From Amycolatopsis thermalba (GTDB taxonomy: Bacteria; Actinomycetota; Actinomycetes; Mycobacteriales; Pseudonocardiaceae): DNA of 42,554 nucleotides. The notes beneath the pieces are model-generated. The model was not told the origin of the DNA. It made no database searches and worked only from the letters and a program-made list of their open reading frames with translations. The position numbers and the translations under genes were made by a program. The stretch covers positions 1 through 42,554 of the forward strand of contig NZ_PQHW01000060.1 of assembly GCF_003385215.1 (NCBI RefSeq), written 5' to 3'. Positions 30,728-42,554 of the stretch are shown here, in pieces; positions within the stretch are counted from its first letter, which is position 1, and the number at the start of each line of letters is the position of its first letter.

Positions 30728-32101
30728 TCAGCATTCCACGATGTTGAGAGCCAGCCCGCCGCGGGCGGTCTCCTTGTACTTGTCCTTCATGTCGGCGCCG
30801 GTCTCGCGCATCGTCTTGATGGCCTTGTCCAGCGACACGTGGTGGCGGCCGTCGCCGCGCACCGCCATCCGCGCGGCGGTGATCGCCTTCACCGAGGCGA
30901 TGGCGTTGCGCTCGATGCACGGGATCTGCACGAGCCCGCCGACCGGATCGCAGGTGAGGCCGAGGTTGTGCTCGATGCCGATCTCGGCCGCGTTCTCCAC
31001 CTGTTCCGGGGTGCCGCCGATGATCTCCGCCAGCCCGGCCGCGGCCATCGAGCACGCCGAGCCGACCTCGCCCTGGCACCCGACCTCGGCGCCGGAGATC
31101 GAGGCGTTCTCCTTGAACAGCGACCCGATCGCCCCGGCGGTGAGCAGGAACCGCACGGCCGCGTCGTCGTCGAAGCCGGACAGGAACTTCTCCGCGTAGT
31201 GCAGCACCGCGGGCACGATCCCGGCCGCGCCGTTGGTGGGCGCGGTGACCACCCGCCCGCCCGCGGCGTTCTCCTCGTTGACGGCCAGCGCGAACAGGGT
31301 GACCCACTCCATGGCGTGCAGCGCGTCCGGCTCACCCGAGTCCCGTTCCAGCCGTTCCCGCAGGTCGTTGGCGCGCCGGCGCACCTTCAGCCCGCCCGGC
31401 AGCACGCCGCCGGTGTGCGTGCCGCGGTGCACGCACTCGCGCATCACCGACCAGATCCGCAGCAGCCCGGCGCGGATCTCCGCCTCGCCGCGCCAGGACA
31501 ACTCGTTGGCCAGCATGAGATCGCTGATGCGCAGGCCCGTTTCGCGGGTGAGGGCGAGCAGCCCGTCGGCGGTGGTGAACGGGTAGCGCACCGGAGTGGG
31601 ATCCGGCACCAGCGCCCGGCGGCCGGTCTCGTCCTCGTCGAGCACGAACCCGCCGCCGACGGAGTAGTACTCGCGGGCGTCGAGGATCTCGCCGTCCTCG
31701 CCGAAGGCGGTGAACACCATGCCGTTGCTGTGGAAGTCCAGCCGCTTCCGGCGGTGCAGCACGATGTCCTCGTCGACGGCGAACGCGATCCGGTGCTTGC
31801 CGAGCAGCGAGATCGCGCCGTCCGCCCGCGCCGCGGTCACCGCGGGCTCGGCGGCGACCGGGTCGACCAGGTGCGGCTGCTCCCCGGACAGGCCCAGCAC
31901 GACCGCCTTGACGCTGCCGTGCCCGTGCCCGGTAGCGCCCAGCGAGCCGAACAGCTCGCAGCGCAGCCGCGCCGTGCGCGCCAGGAGGCCGGTGTCGGCC
32001 AGGCGGGAGGCGAACAGGTACGCGGCCCGCATCGGGCCCACCGTGTGCGAACTGGACGGACCGATGCCGACCTTGAAGAGGTCGAAGACGGAGACCGTCA
32101 T
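30728..32101 (-). CDS. sdaA: L-serine ammonia-lyase, iron-sulfur type
   Basis: The 457-residue single-chain enzyme contains the beta domain first ([14 protein letters not shown]) and then the alpha domain with the cluster cysteines ([30 protein letters not shown]) and the [15 protein letters not shown] motif. It deaminates serine to pyruvate using a 4Fe-4S cluster. It precedes purU by ten bases and is divergent from a GntR gene. Its role here would be to take serine, formed from glycine and methylene-THF, into central metabolism. Confidence 0.95.
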   Translation of the reverse strand: MTVSVFDLFKVGIGPSSSHTVGPMRAAYLFASRLADTGLLARTARLRCELFGSLGATGHGHGSVKAVVLGLSGEQPHLVDPVAAEPAVTAARADGAISLLGKHRIAFAVDEDIVLHRRKRLDFHSNGMVFTAFGEDGEILDAREYYSVGGGFVLDEDETGRRALVPDPTPVRYPFTTADGLLALTRETGLRISDLMLANELSWRGEAEIRAGLLRIWSVMRECVHRGTHTGGVLPGGLKVRRRANDLRERLERDSGEPDALHAMEWVTLFALAVNEENAAGGRVVTAPTNGAAGIVPAVLHYAEKFLSGFDDDAAVRFLLTAGAIGSLFKENASISGAEVGCQGEVGSACSMAAAGLAEIIGGTPEQVENAAEIGIEHNLGLTCDPVGGLVQIPCIERNAIASVKAITAARMAVRGDGRHHVSLDKAIKTMRETGADMKDKYKETARGGLALNIVEC

Positions 32102-32120
32102 GGTCCCTCCTGATGTAGGG

Positions 32121-32132
32121 TTGATATACCAG
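32121..32132. promoter_or_regulatory. Possible GntR operator
   Basis: TTGATATACCAG is close to the TGGTATACCA half-symmetric sites of FadR-type GntR regulators. It lies between sdaA (start 32101) and the divergent GntR gene (start 32172). The match is partial. Confidence 0.3.
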
Positions 32133-32171
32133 AGTGACGAGTCGTGGTTTTCAGGCGTTAGGATGGGGTTC

Positions 32172-32837
32172 GTGACCGCTCAACCGCAGGAACTCGAGGG
32201 CCCGCCGGTCTCGCTGGCCGAGCGCGCCTACACGGCGATCCAGGACCGGCTGATCATGCTGGACATCCCGCCGATGGCGCCGATCGACGACACCGCGCTG
32301 TCCGCGTCGCTCGGACTCGGCCGCACGCCGGTGCGGGAGGCGCTCAAACGGCTGGAGGTGGACCGGCTGGTGATCTCCTACCCGCGGCGCGGCACGTTCG
32401 CCACCGGGGTCGACATCACCGACCTGGCCTACATCTCGGAGATCCGCGTCCAGCTCGAACCGCTCGCCGCCCGGCGTGCCGCCGAGACCGCCGCGGCGGC
32501 GGTGAAGTCCGGGCTGGCCGAGCTCGCCGACGAGGTCGCGGACCTGGACGTGCGGGCGCTCGACCGCACCGGGCTGATGCGCTGCGACCTGCGGGTGCAC
32601 CGCGCGATCTACCGCGCCGCGGGCAACCCGCACCTGGAGGACACGCTGGTCCGCTACGACAACCTGGCGACCCGCATCTTCTGCCTGTTCCTCGACCGGA
32701 TGCCGCACTTCGACCGGCACGTGGGCGAGCACGCGGCGCTGCTGCGGGCGATCGCCGACGGCGACGGCGACACCGCCGCCGACCTGGCCCTCACCCACGT
32801 GACCGGCTTCGAGAAGGCGATCCGCGCGATCATCTGA
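32172..32837 (+). CDS. GntR family (FCD-type) transcriptional regulator
   Basis: The 221-residue protein has a GntR winged helix ([20 protein letters not shown], then [20 protein letters not shown]) and an FCD ligand domain with the metal-binding histidines ([26 protein letters not shown]). The start GTG 32172 follows GGATGGGG; ATG 32163 would add three residues. It is divergent from sdaA-purU and convergent, five bases away, with the folP end of the sarcosine operon, so it probably controls serine/one-carbon flow. Confidence 0.9.
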   Translation: MTAQPQELEGPPVSLAERAYTAIQDRLIMLDIPPMAPIDDTALSASLGLGRTPVREALKRLEVDRLVISYPRRGTFATGVDITDLAYISEIRVQLEPLAARRAAETAAAAVKSGLAELADEVADLDVRALDRTGLMRCDLRVHRAIYRAAGNPHLEDTLVRYDNLATRIFCLFLDRMPHFDRHVGEHAALLRAIADGDGDTAADLALTHVTGFEKAIRAII

Positions 32838-32842
32838 CCGGT

Positions 32843-33688
32843 TCATCGCAGCGCCTCCAGGATGGCGAGGCCGTCGCGCGTGGCGGCGACGTCGTGCACC
32901 CGCACGATCTTCGCGCCGCGCTCGGCGGCCAGCACGGCGGCGGTCACCGACGCCACCGTGCGCTGCCCGACCGGACGGCCGGTGAGCCGGCCGAGCATCG
33001 CCTTGCGGGACAGGCCGGCCATGACCGGTACCCCGAGCGCGCGGAACTCCGGCAGCGCGCCGAGCAGGGCGAGGTTGTGCTCCAGCGTCTTGCCGAACCC
33101 GAACCCCGGGTCGGCGATCAGGTGCCCGGCCGGGATGCCGGCCGCCCGGCAGGCCTCGATACGGGCCCGCAGGAAGTCCCGCACCTCGGCGACCACGTCG
33201 GTGTAGCGCGGGTCGCGCTGCATCAGGTGCGGTGGCCGGAGCATGTGGGTCAGGCACACCGGCACCCCGAGCTCAGCCGCGGCCGGCAGAGCCCCGGGGT
33301 GGCGCAGCGCCCGCACGTCGTTGATCATCGCGGCCCCGGCGTCCACCGCGGCCCGCATGACCTCGGGCCGGGACGTGTCGACCGAGATCGGCACGTCCAC
33401 CACGCGGGCCAGCCGGGCGATCACCGGCACGACCCGGTCCAGTTCCTCCTCCAGCGCGGGCGGATGGGCGCCGGGCCGGGTGGACTCGCCGCCCACGTCC
33501 AGCAGGTCGGCGCCCTCGGCCACGAGCCGTTCGCCGTGCGCGACCGCGGCCCCGGAGTCGTGGAAGGCGCCGCCGTCGGAGAACGAATCGGGCGTCACGT
33601 TCACGATGCCGCACACCAGCGTGCGCGGCCGCGCCAGCAGCTCCGGCACCGGTGTGCGGACGGCGGCGGAGTTCCCGGTCCTGGTCAT
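32843..33688 (-). CDS. folP: Dihydropteroate synthase
   Basis: The 281-residue protein has all dihydropteroate synthase motifs in order: IVNVTPDSFSDGG, DVGGESTRPGA, VDTSRPEV, INDVRAL, DPGFGFGKT, GLSRKAML and RVHDVA. It joins p-aminobenzoate to the pterin. It is the last gene of the leftward sarcosine/dimethylglycine operon, eight bases after folD. A folate-biosynthetic enzyme at this place suggests an extra, pathway-dedicated folP that enlarges the THF pool. The housekeeping copy would normally sit with folK/folB, which are not here. Confidence 0.93.
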   Translation of the reverse strand: MTRTGNSAAVRTPVPELLARPRTLVCGIVNVTPDSFSDGGAFHDSGAAVAHGERLVAEGADLLDVGGESTRPGAHPPALEEELDRVVPVIARLARVVDVPISVDTSRPEVMRAAVDAGAAMINDVRALRHPGALPAAAELGVPVCLTHMLRPPHLMQRDPRYTDVVAEVRDFLRARIEACRAAGIPAGHLIADPGFGFGKTLEHNLALLGALPEFRALGVPVMAGLSRKAMLGRLTGRPVGQRTVASVTAAVLAAERGAKIVRVHDVAATRDGLAILEALR

Positions 33689-33695
33689 GACTGTC

Positions 33696-34535
33696 CTAAC
33701 GGGACGCGGCGGTGATGGTGTGCCGCAACAGCAGCGCGGTGGTGACCGGGCCGACCCCGCCCGGCACCGGCGTCAGCGCGGCGACCCGGCCGGACAGCGA
33801 TCCAGCGTCGGCGTCACCGGCGAGACCACCGTCCGGAGTCGGGTTGGTGCCCACGTCGACGACCACCGCGTGCGGGGCGGCGTGCTCGGCGGTGATCAGC
33901 CCGGCCCGGCCCACGGCCACCACGAGGACGTCCGCCTCGCGCGTGCAGGCGGCGAGGTCCGCGGTGTGGCGGTGGCAGATCGTCACGGTCGCGTCCCGGG
34001 CCAGCAGGAGCTGCGCCGCGGGCTTGCCGACCACGGTGGAGCGCCCGACCACCACGGCGCGGCGCCCGGCCAGGGGCACCTCGTAGTGGTCGAGCAGCGC
34101 CAGCACCGCCGCGGCCGTGGCCGGCGGGTGCGCGGGCAGGCCCGCCGTGAGACGGCCGAGCGACACCGGGTTCGCCCCGTCCACGTCCTTGGCCGGGTCG
34201 ATGGCGGTGGCCAGCTCCTCCAGCCGGGCGCCGCCGGGCAGCGGCGTCTGCAGGATGATCCCGTGCACCGCCGGATCGGCGCTCAGCCGCTCCAGCTCGG
34301 CGGTGATCCCGGCGGGGGTGGCGCCCGCGCCGAGGTCCACCACATCGCACTGCACACCGCTGCGGGCCGCGGTCTTCGCGATCGAGCGCACGTACCAGGC
34401 GCTGGACTCGTCGTCGGTGGCGACCACCACGGCCAGGCGGGGGTGGACGCCCCGCTCGGACAGGGCCGCGGCGTCGGCCGAGACGCCGGCGCGGATCAGC
34501 CGGCCCAGCTCGGTTCCACTGAGGACGGCCGTCAT
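33696..34535 (-). CDS. folD: Methylene-THF dehydrogenase/cyclohydrolase
   Basis: The 279-residue bifunctional enzyme shows the folate site with Tyr and Lys (SSAWYVRSIAKTAARSG), the KDVDGANP motif, the NADP loop GRSTVVGKPAA and the end motif TPVPGGVGPVTTALL. It converts methylene-THF to 10-formyl-THF. It overlaps the cyclodeaminase-like gene by four bases (ATGA) and precedes folP. It drains the methylene-THF produced by the dimethylglycine and sarcosine oxidases towards PurU or biosynthesis. Confidence 0.95.
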   Translation of the reverse strand: MTAVLSGTELGRLIRAGVSADAAALSERGVHPRLAVVVATDDESSAWYVRSIAKTAARSGVQCDVVDLGAGATPAGITAELERLSADPAVHGIILQTPLPGGARLEELATAIDPAKDVDGANPVSLGRLTAGLPAHPPATAAAVLALLDHYEVPLAGRRAVVVGRSTVVGKPAAQLLLARDATVTICHRHTADLAACTREADVLVVAVGRAGLITAEHAAPHAVVVDVGTNPTPDGGLAGDADAGSLSGRVAALTPVPGGVGPVTTALLLRHTITAASR

Positions 34536-35152
34536 CGCGTGATCTGCTTCCGCACGGCGGCGGTCACGTCGTCCGCGCGCGCCATCGCCTGGTCCACCGT
34601 GGCGATCGCCGCGCCCAGCTCGTCACGCGCCGGGCCCTCGGCGATGCCGGCCAGGTTGATCTCGACGTTCACCCGCGCCGTGGACAGCGCCGCCTTCGCC
34701 GCGTCGGCCGCGGCGGCGACGTCGCTGATCACGTTGCGGTTGCCGATCGGCTGGAGGCGTTCGGTGAGGCTGACGATCTGCTTGGCGACCGCGATGACCC
34801 GCGCCGGGACCCGCCCGGCCTCCACCAGGGCCGCGCCGATCGCCCGCGACCGGGCCAGCTTCTCGCCCTCGGTGGTTTTCGGCAGCGCGTAGGCGCGGGT
34901 GACGGCCTGGAAGGCGGCGGCGTCCTTCTCCGCCAGTGCCAGGGCGAGGGTGCGCAGATCGTCGGCGTTGTCCCGGATCTGCGTGATCGCCTCGGCGTCC
35001 TGCCGGTACTTCTCGCCGTCGCTGTAGCGGGCCACCATCGCGACCAGCGCGGCGCCCTGGGCGGCGTGCAGCGCGGCGGTGGCGCCCCCGCCCGGGGCGG
35101 GCACCCGGGCGGCGAGCGCGTCGAGGAAGGCTTCGAGGGTGAGGGTGCGCAT
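34532..35152 (-). CDS. Cyclodeaminase/cyclohydrolase family protein (FTCD C-terminal type)
   Basis: The 206-residue protein starts at ATG 35152 and matches the stand-alone C-terminal domain of formiminotransferase-cyclodeaminase (LDALAARVPAPGGGATAAL; YALPKTTEGEKLARSRAI; ARVNVEINLAGIAEG). Members act on 5-formimino-THF or methenyl-THF. No formiminotransferase is nearby, so a methenyl-THF cyclohydrolase role in one-carbon recycling is more likely. It lies 11 bases after the dimethylglycine oxidase gene and overlaps folD. Confidence 0.88.
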   Translation of the reverse strand: MRTLTLEAFLDALAARVPAPGGGATAALHAAQGAALVAMVARYSDGEKYRQDAEAITQIRDNADDLRTLALALAEKDAAAFQAVTRAYALPKTTEGEKLARSRAIGAALVEAGRVPARVIAVAKQIVSLTERLQPIGNRNVISDVAAAADAAKAALSTARVNVEINLAGIAEGPARDELGAAIATVDQAMARADDVTAAVRKQITR

Positions 35153-35163
35153 GGGGTCCTTCC

Positions 35164-38229
<3,066 letters not shown>

Positions 38230-38237
<8 letters not shown>

Positions 38238-41010
38238 CGCGGCGTGCTCCTTCCGGGTCGACCAGCACGATCCCGCCGATCTCGGCCGGCACCAGGGTGC
38301 CGTCGACCGGGACGTGCACGGTTTCGCCGATGCGGGCCTGCCCGCCCTTGACCAGGGCCAGCGCGAACGGGCGGCCCAGCTCGGCGCTGTGGTAGCTGGA
38401 GGTGACGTGGCCGAGCATCGGCACCGGCGGCGGGGGCAGGGTGCCGTCCGGGCGGAACTCCACGACCTGCGAGCCCTCCGGCAGCTTGGTGCGGGCGTCG
38501 GCGGGCAGCAGCGACACGAGCTGCTTGCGCAGCGGGTTGGTGTTCTCCGCCCGGGTGAACGACCGCTTGCCGACGAAGTCCCGCTTCTTCTTCGACACCG
38601 CCCAGCCCAGGCCGAGGTCGTGCGGGCTGACCGTGCCGTCGGTGTCCTGCCCGACGATCGGGTAGCCCTTCTCCGCCCGCAGCACGTGCATGGTCTCGGT
38701 GCCGTACGGGGTGATGTGCCAGCGCGCGCCGGCCGAGAGCAGGCGCAGCCACATCGCCCTGGCGTACCAGGAGTTCACGTTGACCTCGAAGGCCAGCTCA
38801 CCGGAGAACGAGATGCGCGCGATGCGCACCGGCACGCCGTCGAGTTCGGTGTCCTGCCAGGACATGAACGGGAACGCGTCGTTGGACACGTCCAGGTGCG
38901 GGAAGGCCGCCGCGATCACGTCCCGCGAGCGCGGCCCGACCACCGGGAACACCGACCACTGCTCGGTCACCGAGGTCAGGTGCACGCGCAGGTCCGGCCA
39001 CTCGGTCTGCAGCCACTCCTCCATCCAGTCCAGCACGCGGGCCGCGCCGCCGGTGGTGGTGACGACCAGGAACCGGTCCTCGGCCAGCCGCAGCACCGTG
39101 CCGTCGTCGAACACCATGCCGTCGTTGCCGCACATGACGCCGTAGCGCACGCGCCCGACCTTGAGGGTGCTCATCATGTTGGTGTAGAGCCGGTCGAGCA
39201 GCACGGCGGCGTCCGGGCCCTGCACGTCGATCTTGCCCAGCGTGGAGCCGTCCAGGATGCCGACCCCGCCGCGGACCGCGGCGCACTCGCGCAGCACGGC
39301 GGTGTCCATGTTCTCGTGTGGCGCCGGGTAGTAGCGGGCCCGTTTCCACTGCCCGACGTCCTCGAACACCGCCCCGGCGGCGACGTGCCAGCTGTGCAGC
39401 GAGGTGATCCGCTCGGGGTCGAACAGCTTGCCGCGCTCGCGCCCGGCCAGCGCGGCGAACGCCACCGGGGTGTAGGGCGGGCGGAACGTCGTGGTGCCGG
39501 TGTCCTCGACCGGTTTCCCGAGCAGCTCGGCGACGATGCCGGAGGCGATCACCCCGGACGTCTTGCCCTGGTCGTGGGCGGTGCCGATGGTGGTGTAGCG
39601 CTTGACGTGCTCGACCGACCGCAGCCCGGCGCCCACCGCCCGCTCGATGTCGGCGACCGTGGCGTCGCGCTGGATGTCCACGAACTGGCGGGCCGGGTCG
39701 CCTTCGGTGCGCCACAGCACCAGCGGCGGCGTGGCTTCCGGCTCCGCGGGGGTGGCGGGCGCGTCGTCCCCGGCACCGTCGCGCAGGCACCCGGCGAGGT
39801 CGAACGTGCCGTTGGCGGCGCCGATCACCGACACCCCGGGAACCGGCTCGGCCGGGCGGAAGGCGCCCAGCGCCGGGTCGTAGCGCAGCGCGCCGCGGAC
39901 GTGGCTGAACAGGTGCGCGGCCGGGTTCCAGCCGCCGGAGGTCAGCAGCAGGTCGCACGGCAGCGACTCGGGCTTGCCCGCGGTGACCGTGTCCACGCCG
40001 GTGATCCGGCCGTCGCCGGTGGCGCCCACGACGGCGCTGGCCGGACGGACGGCGATCGACCGCTCCCGGCACAGCGCGGCCCAGTACTCCGGCGCGCTCG
40101 GGCGGGCGTCCAGGACGACGACCCGCGCCCCGGCGTGCTCCAGGTCGAGCGCGGCCGCGTAGGCGGAGTCGCCGGTGGTGAACACGACGACCTCGCGTCC
40201 GGCGAGCACCCCGTAGCGGTGCAGGTAGTCGCGCGCCGCGGAGGCGAGCATGATGCCCGGCCGGTCGTTGTCGGCGAACACCACCGGCCGTTCGTGCGCG
40301 CCGGTGGCGACGACGATGTGCCGGGCGCGGATCCGGTGCACGCGCTGACGCGAGACATTGCGCGGCGCGGCGGTGCCGAGGTGGTCGGTGCGCCGTTCCA
40401 GCGCCAGCACGAACCCGTCGTCGTAGTGCCCGAACGCCGTGGTGCGCTGCAGGTGCAGCACCTCCGGCGTGGCGGCCAGCTCGGCCACGACATCGGCGAC
40501 GAACTCCCGCGAGGGCCGCCCGTCGATCACCTCGGTGCCGGTCAGGGACCCGCCCGCGTCGGCCCGGTCGTCGACGAGCACGACCCGTTCCCCGCGCCGC
40601 GCGGCGGCGCGTGCGGCCAGCAATCCGGCCGGACCCGCGCCCACGACGAGCGTGTCGCAGTGCGTGTGCTTGCGGTCGTAGCGGGCGGTGTCGGCCACCT
40701 CGGCGAGCCGGCCCTGCCCGGCGAGCCCGCGCGCGACGAGCCCGTCGGTCAGCTCCACGGTCGCGGCGAGCAGCATCGGCTCCGGGAACGGCTCCTCGAT
40801 CTGCACCAGCCCGGTCGGGTCCTCGACCCACGCCGCGCCGATCCCGCGCGGGCGGCCGAACTTCACGCTCGTGCCGACCGCGTGCACGCCGTACGCGAGC
40901 AGCGCCGACGCGAGCGTGTCGCCCGGGTGCCCGGTGTAGGTGACGCCGTCGAAGGTGAACCCGACGGTGCGGGTGCGGTCGATCCGGCCGTAGCCCTTGA
41001 TGCGGCTCAT
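38230..41010 (-). CDS. soxA: Sarcosine oxidase alpha subunit
   Basis: The 926-residue subunit begins with a ferredoxin-like domain (about residues 15-100). An NAD-binding domain follows (VVGAGPAGLLAARAA near 122), and a C-terminal GcvT-type folate domain starts near 560 (SLHSWHVAAGAVFEDVGQW; GILDGSTLGKIDVQGPDAA). It transfers the methyl group of sarcosine to THF. It overlaps soxD by four bases and soxG by eight, so the subunits are translated together. Confidence 0.96.
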
Positions 41011-41288
41011 GACGCCACCTCCGGTGCGGACTGGCCCATCGGGTACACGGCCAGGAACTGATAGGTCCGGGTGTCGCGGACCGCGTTGAACCAGCGACGG
41101 CAGCCGGCGGCGTGGCTCCAGCGCTCGGCGAACGGGCCCTTGGGGTTGTCCCGGAAGAAGACGAAGTGCGCCCACTCCTCGTCGGACAACGCGGCGGGGT
41201 CGTCCGGGTAGGCGACGTGGGCCTGGCCGCCGTAGTGGAACTCCACTTCCTCGCGCGGCCCGCACCACGGGCAGGTGATGAGTTGCAT
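41007..41288 (-). CDS. soxD: Sarcosine oxidase delta subunit
   Basis: The 93-residue protein has the zinc-binding CPWCG pair (Cys6, Cys9) with a later His/Cys pair (WSHAAGCRRWF) and the typical FFRDNPKGPF motif of SoxD. It is the structural small subunit of heterotetrameric sarcosine oxidase. It lies nine bases after soxB and overlaps soxA by four. Confidence 0.95.
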   Translation of the reverse strand: MQLITCPWCGPREEVEFHYGGQAHVAYPDDPAALSDEEWAHFVFFRDNPKGPFAERWSHAAGCRRWFNAVRDTRTYQFLAVYPMGQSAPEVAS

Positions 41289-41297
41289 GCGTGGCTC

Positions 41298-42533
41298 CTA
41301 GTGGGCGACGGCGGCGGCGCCGTGCTCGTCGACGAGCGCGCCGGTGACGAAGCGGTCCAGGCCGAACGGCGCCACGTACGGGTGCGGTTCGCCGTTGGCG
41401 ATCGTGTCGGCCAGGCACCAGCCGAGCCCCGGGGTGGCCTTGAAGCCGCCGGTGCCCCAGCCGCAGTTGAGGTAGACGTTGTCGTAGGGCGTGCGGCCGA
41501 TGATCGGCGAGGCGTCCGGGGTGACGTCGACGATCCCGGCCCAGCTGCGCAGCAGGTGCGCCCGCGCGAACACGGGGAACAGCTCCACCGCGGCGGCCAT
41601 CTGCCGCTCGATGATGTGGAACGCGCCGCGCTGGCCGTACCCGTTGTAGGAGTCGACACCGGCGCCCATCACCAGCTCGCCCTTGTGCGCCTGGGACACG
41701 TAGACGTGCACGGCGTTGGACATCACGATCGTCGGGTGCACCGGCTCCAGCAGCTCCGACACCAGCGCCTGCAGCGGGTGCGACTGGAGCGGCGCGCGCA
41801 CGCCCAGCTCGTCCAGCAGCACCGAGGTGTGCCCGGCCGCGCACAGGGCGACGGTGCCGCAGGCGATGTCGCCGCGGCTGGTCCGCACACCGGTGACCCG
41901 GTCACCGTCCACGGTGAACCCGGTGACCTCGCAGTCCTGGATCAGGTCGATCCCGGCTTCGTCGGCCCGCCGGGCGAACCCCCAGGCGACGTAGTCGTGC
42001 TTGGCGATGCCCGCGCGCGGCTGGTAGGTCGCGCCCAGCACCGGGTACCGGATGTCGCCGGAGACGTTGACGATCGGGCAGACCTTGCCGACCTCGTCGG
42101 GGGAGAGCCATTCGGCGTCGATGCCGTTGAGCTTGTTGGCTTCCACCCGCCGCACGCTGTCGCGGACGTCCTGTTCGGTGTGCGCGAGGTTGAGCACGCC
42201 GCGCTGGGAGAACAGGATCGGGTAGCCCAGGTCGTCTTCGAGGCCCTCCCACAGCTTCAGGGCGTGCTCGTAGATCGCCGCCGATTCGTCCCACAGGTAG
42301 TTGGAGCGGATCAGCGTGGTGTTGCGGGCCATGTTCCCGCCGGCCAGCCAGCCGCGCTCCAGGACCGCGACGTTGGTGATGCCGTGGTTGCGCGCGAGGT
42401 AGTGCGCGGTGGCCAGGCCGTGCCCGCCGCCGCCCACGATCACGACGTCGTAGCTGCGCTTCGGTTCCGGGTTGCGCCACAGGAAGTCCGGGTGGTCGGG
42501 CAGGTGCGCGCCCGGCGGCTGGGTGGGGGGCAT
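41298..42533 (-). CDS. soxB: Sarcosine oxidase beta subunit
   Basis: The 411-residue flavoprotein has the FAD motif [17 protein letters not shown] near residue 30 and ends normally. It carries the FAD and FMN that oxidise sarcosine to glycine in the SoxBDAG complex. The start ATG 42533 has GGAG upstream and lies 21 bases from the window edge. A glyA gene is usual upstream, but none can be seen here. Confidence 0.96.
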   Translation of the reverse strand: MPPTQPPGAHLPDHPDFLWRNPEPKRSYDVVIVGGGGHGLATAHYLARNHGITNVAVLERGWLAGGNMARNTTLIRSNYLWDESAAIYEHALKLWEGLEDDLGYPILFSQRGVLNLAHTEQDVRDSVRRVEANKLNGIDAEWLSPDEVGKVCPIVNVSGDIRYPVLGATYQPRAGIAKHDYVAWGFARRADEAGIDLIQDCEVTGFTVDGDRVTGVRTSRGDIACGTVALCAAGHTSVLLDELGVRAPLQSHPLQALVSELLEPVHPTIVMSNAVHVYVSQAHKGELVMGAGVDSYNGYGQRGAFHIIERQMAAAVELFPVFARAHLLRSWAGIVDVTPDASPIIGRTPYDNVYLNCGWGTGGFKATPGLGWCLADTIANGEPHPYVAPFGLDRFVTGALVDEHGAAAVAH

Positions 42534-42554
42534 GCCGTCAGCTCCGGGTAGGGG

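Noticed and set aside
42534..42554. Partial gene at the right edge (such as glyA)
   Set aside because: Only 21 bases remain, enough for the soxB ribosome binding site but not to identify a gene.

Overview
The window is high-GC DNA with strong G/C preference at third codon positions and many GTG starts. Its gene families (IclR, TetR, GntR and GlxA regulators, heterotetrameric sarcosine oxidase, a DUF5753-type XRE regulator) fit an actinomycete, most likely of the Pseudonocardiaceae/Amycolatopsis kind. That assignment is inferred from style and gene content, not from a marker gene. No rRNA, tRNA or CRISPR array was seen.

Left part, about 1-10.9 kb, is accessory. An IS256-type transposase (125-1393) abuts the 3' end of a compact gene set (1467-5990) that I read as a RiPP (ribosomally made, modified peptide) locus. 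Transcribed leftward, it holds a small frameshifted gene (4798-4531), a radical SAM/SPASM enzyme (4520-3423), an unlisted 43-residue precursor-like peptide (3386-3255) with a perfect ribosome binding site, a GNAT acyltransferase (3271-2309) and an APH-type phosphotransferase (2312-1467). A helix-turn-helix regulator (5061-5990) is divergent. This is the best candidate for an undescribed system. Next come a PLP-dependent D-cysteine desulfhydrase/ACC deaminase-like gene, a shortened XRE regulator, and a phospho-transfer cassette: a histidine phosphatase, a frameshifted PEP-synthase-like protein, and two coupled putative regulators behind a CGTTGA-type operator.

Middle part, about 10.96-20.4 kb, is amine catabolism. 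A leftward set holds a copper amine oxidase, a YtcJ-like amidohydrolase and a LysR regulator. A TetR gene diverges from the oxidase across a perfect 10-6-10 palindrome. An aldehyde dehydrogenase diverges from an NCS1-type permease across another palindrome. A GlxA-type AraC regulator follows.

Right part, about 20.5-42.5 kb, is a nearly complete choline/glycine betaine to pyruvate route with its one-carbon chemistry. It contains choline dehydrogenase, an APC permease and betaine aldehyde dehydrogenase (TetR divergent); a Rieske ferredoxin and its FAD reductase (IclR divergent); formyl-THF deformylase and serine ammonia-lyase (GntR divergent); and a long leftward operon of soxB-soxD-soxA-soxG, dimethylglycine oxidase, a cyclodeaminase-like protein, folD and folP. 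Sarcosine and dimethylglycine demethylation load methylene-THF. FolD and PurU drain it, and SdaA would take serine (glycine plus methylene-THF via GlyA, not in the window) to pyruvate. The oxygenase that demethylates betaine itself is not in the window.

Strong hairpin terminators lie at 21722-21757 and 27196-27224. A 3'-end tandem duplication lies at 21371-21735, and a vestige of a PabB/TrpE-type gene at 29687-29752.
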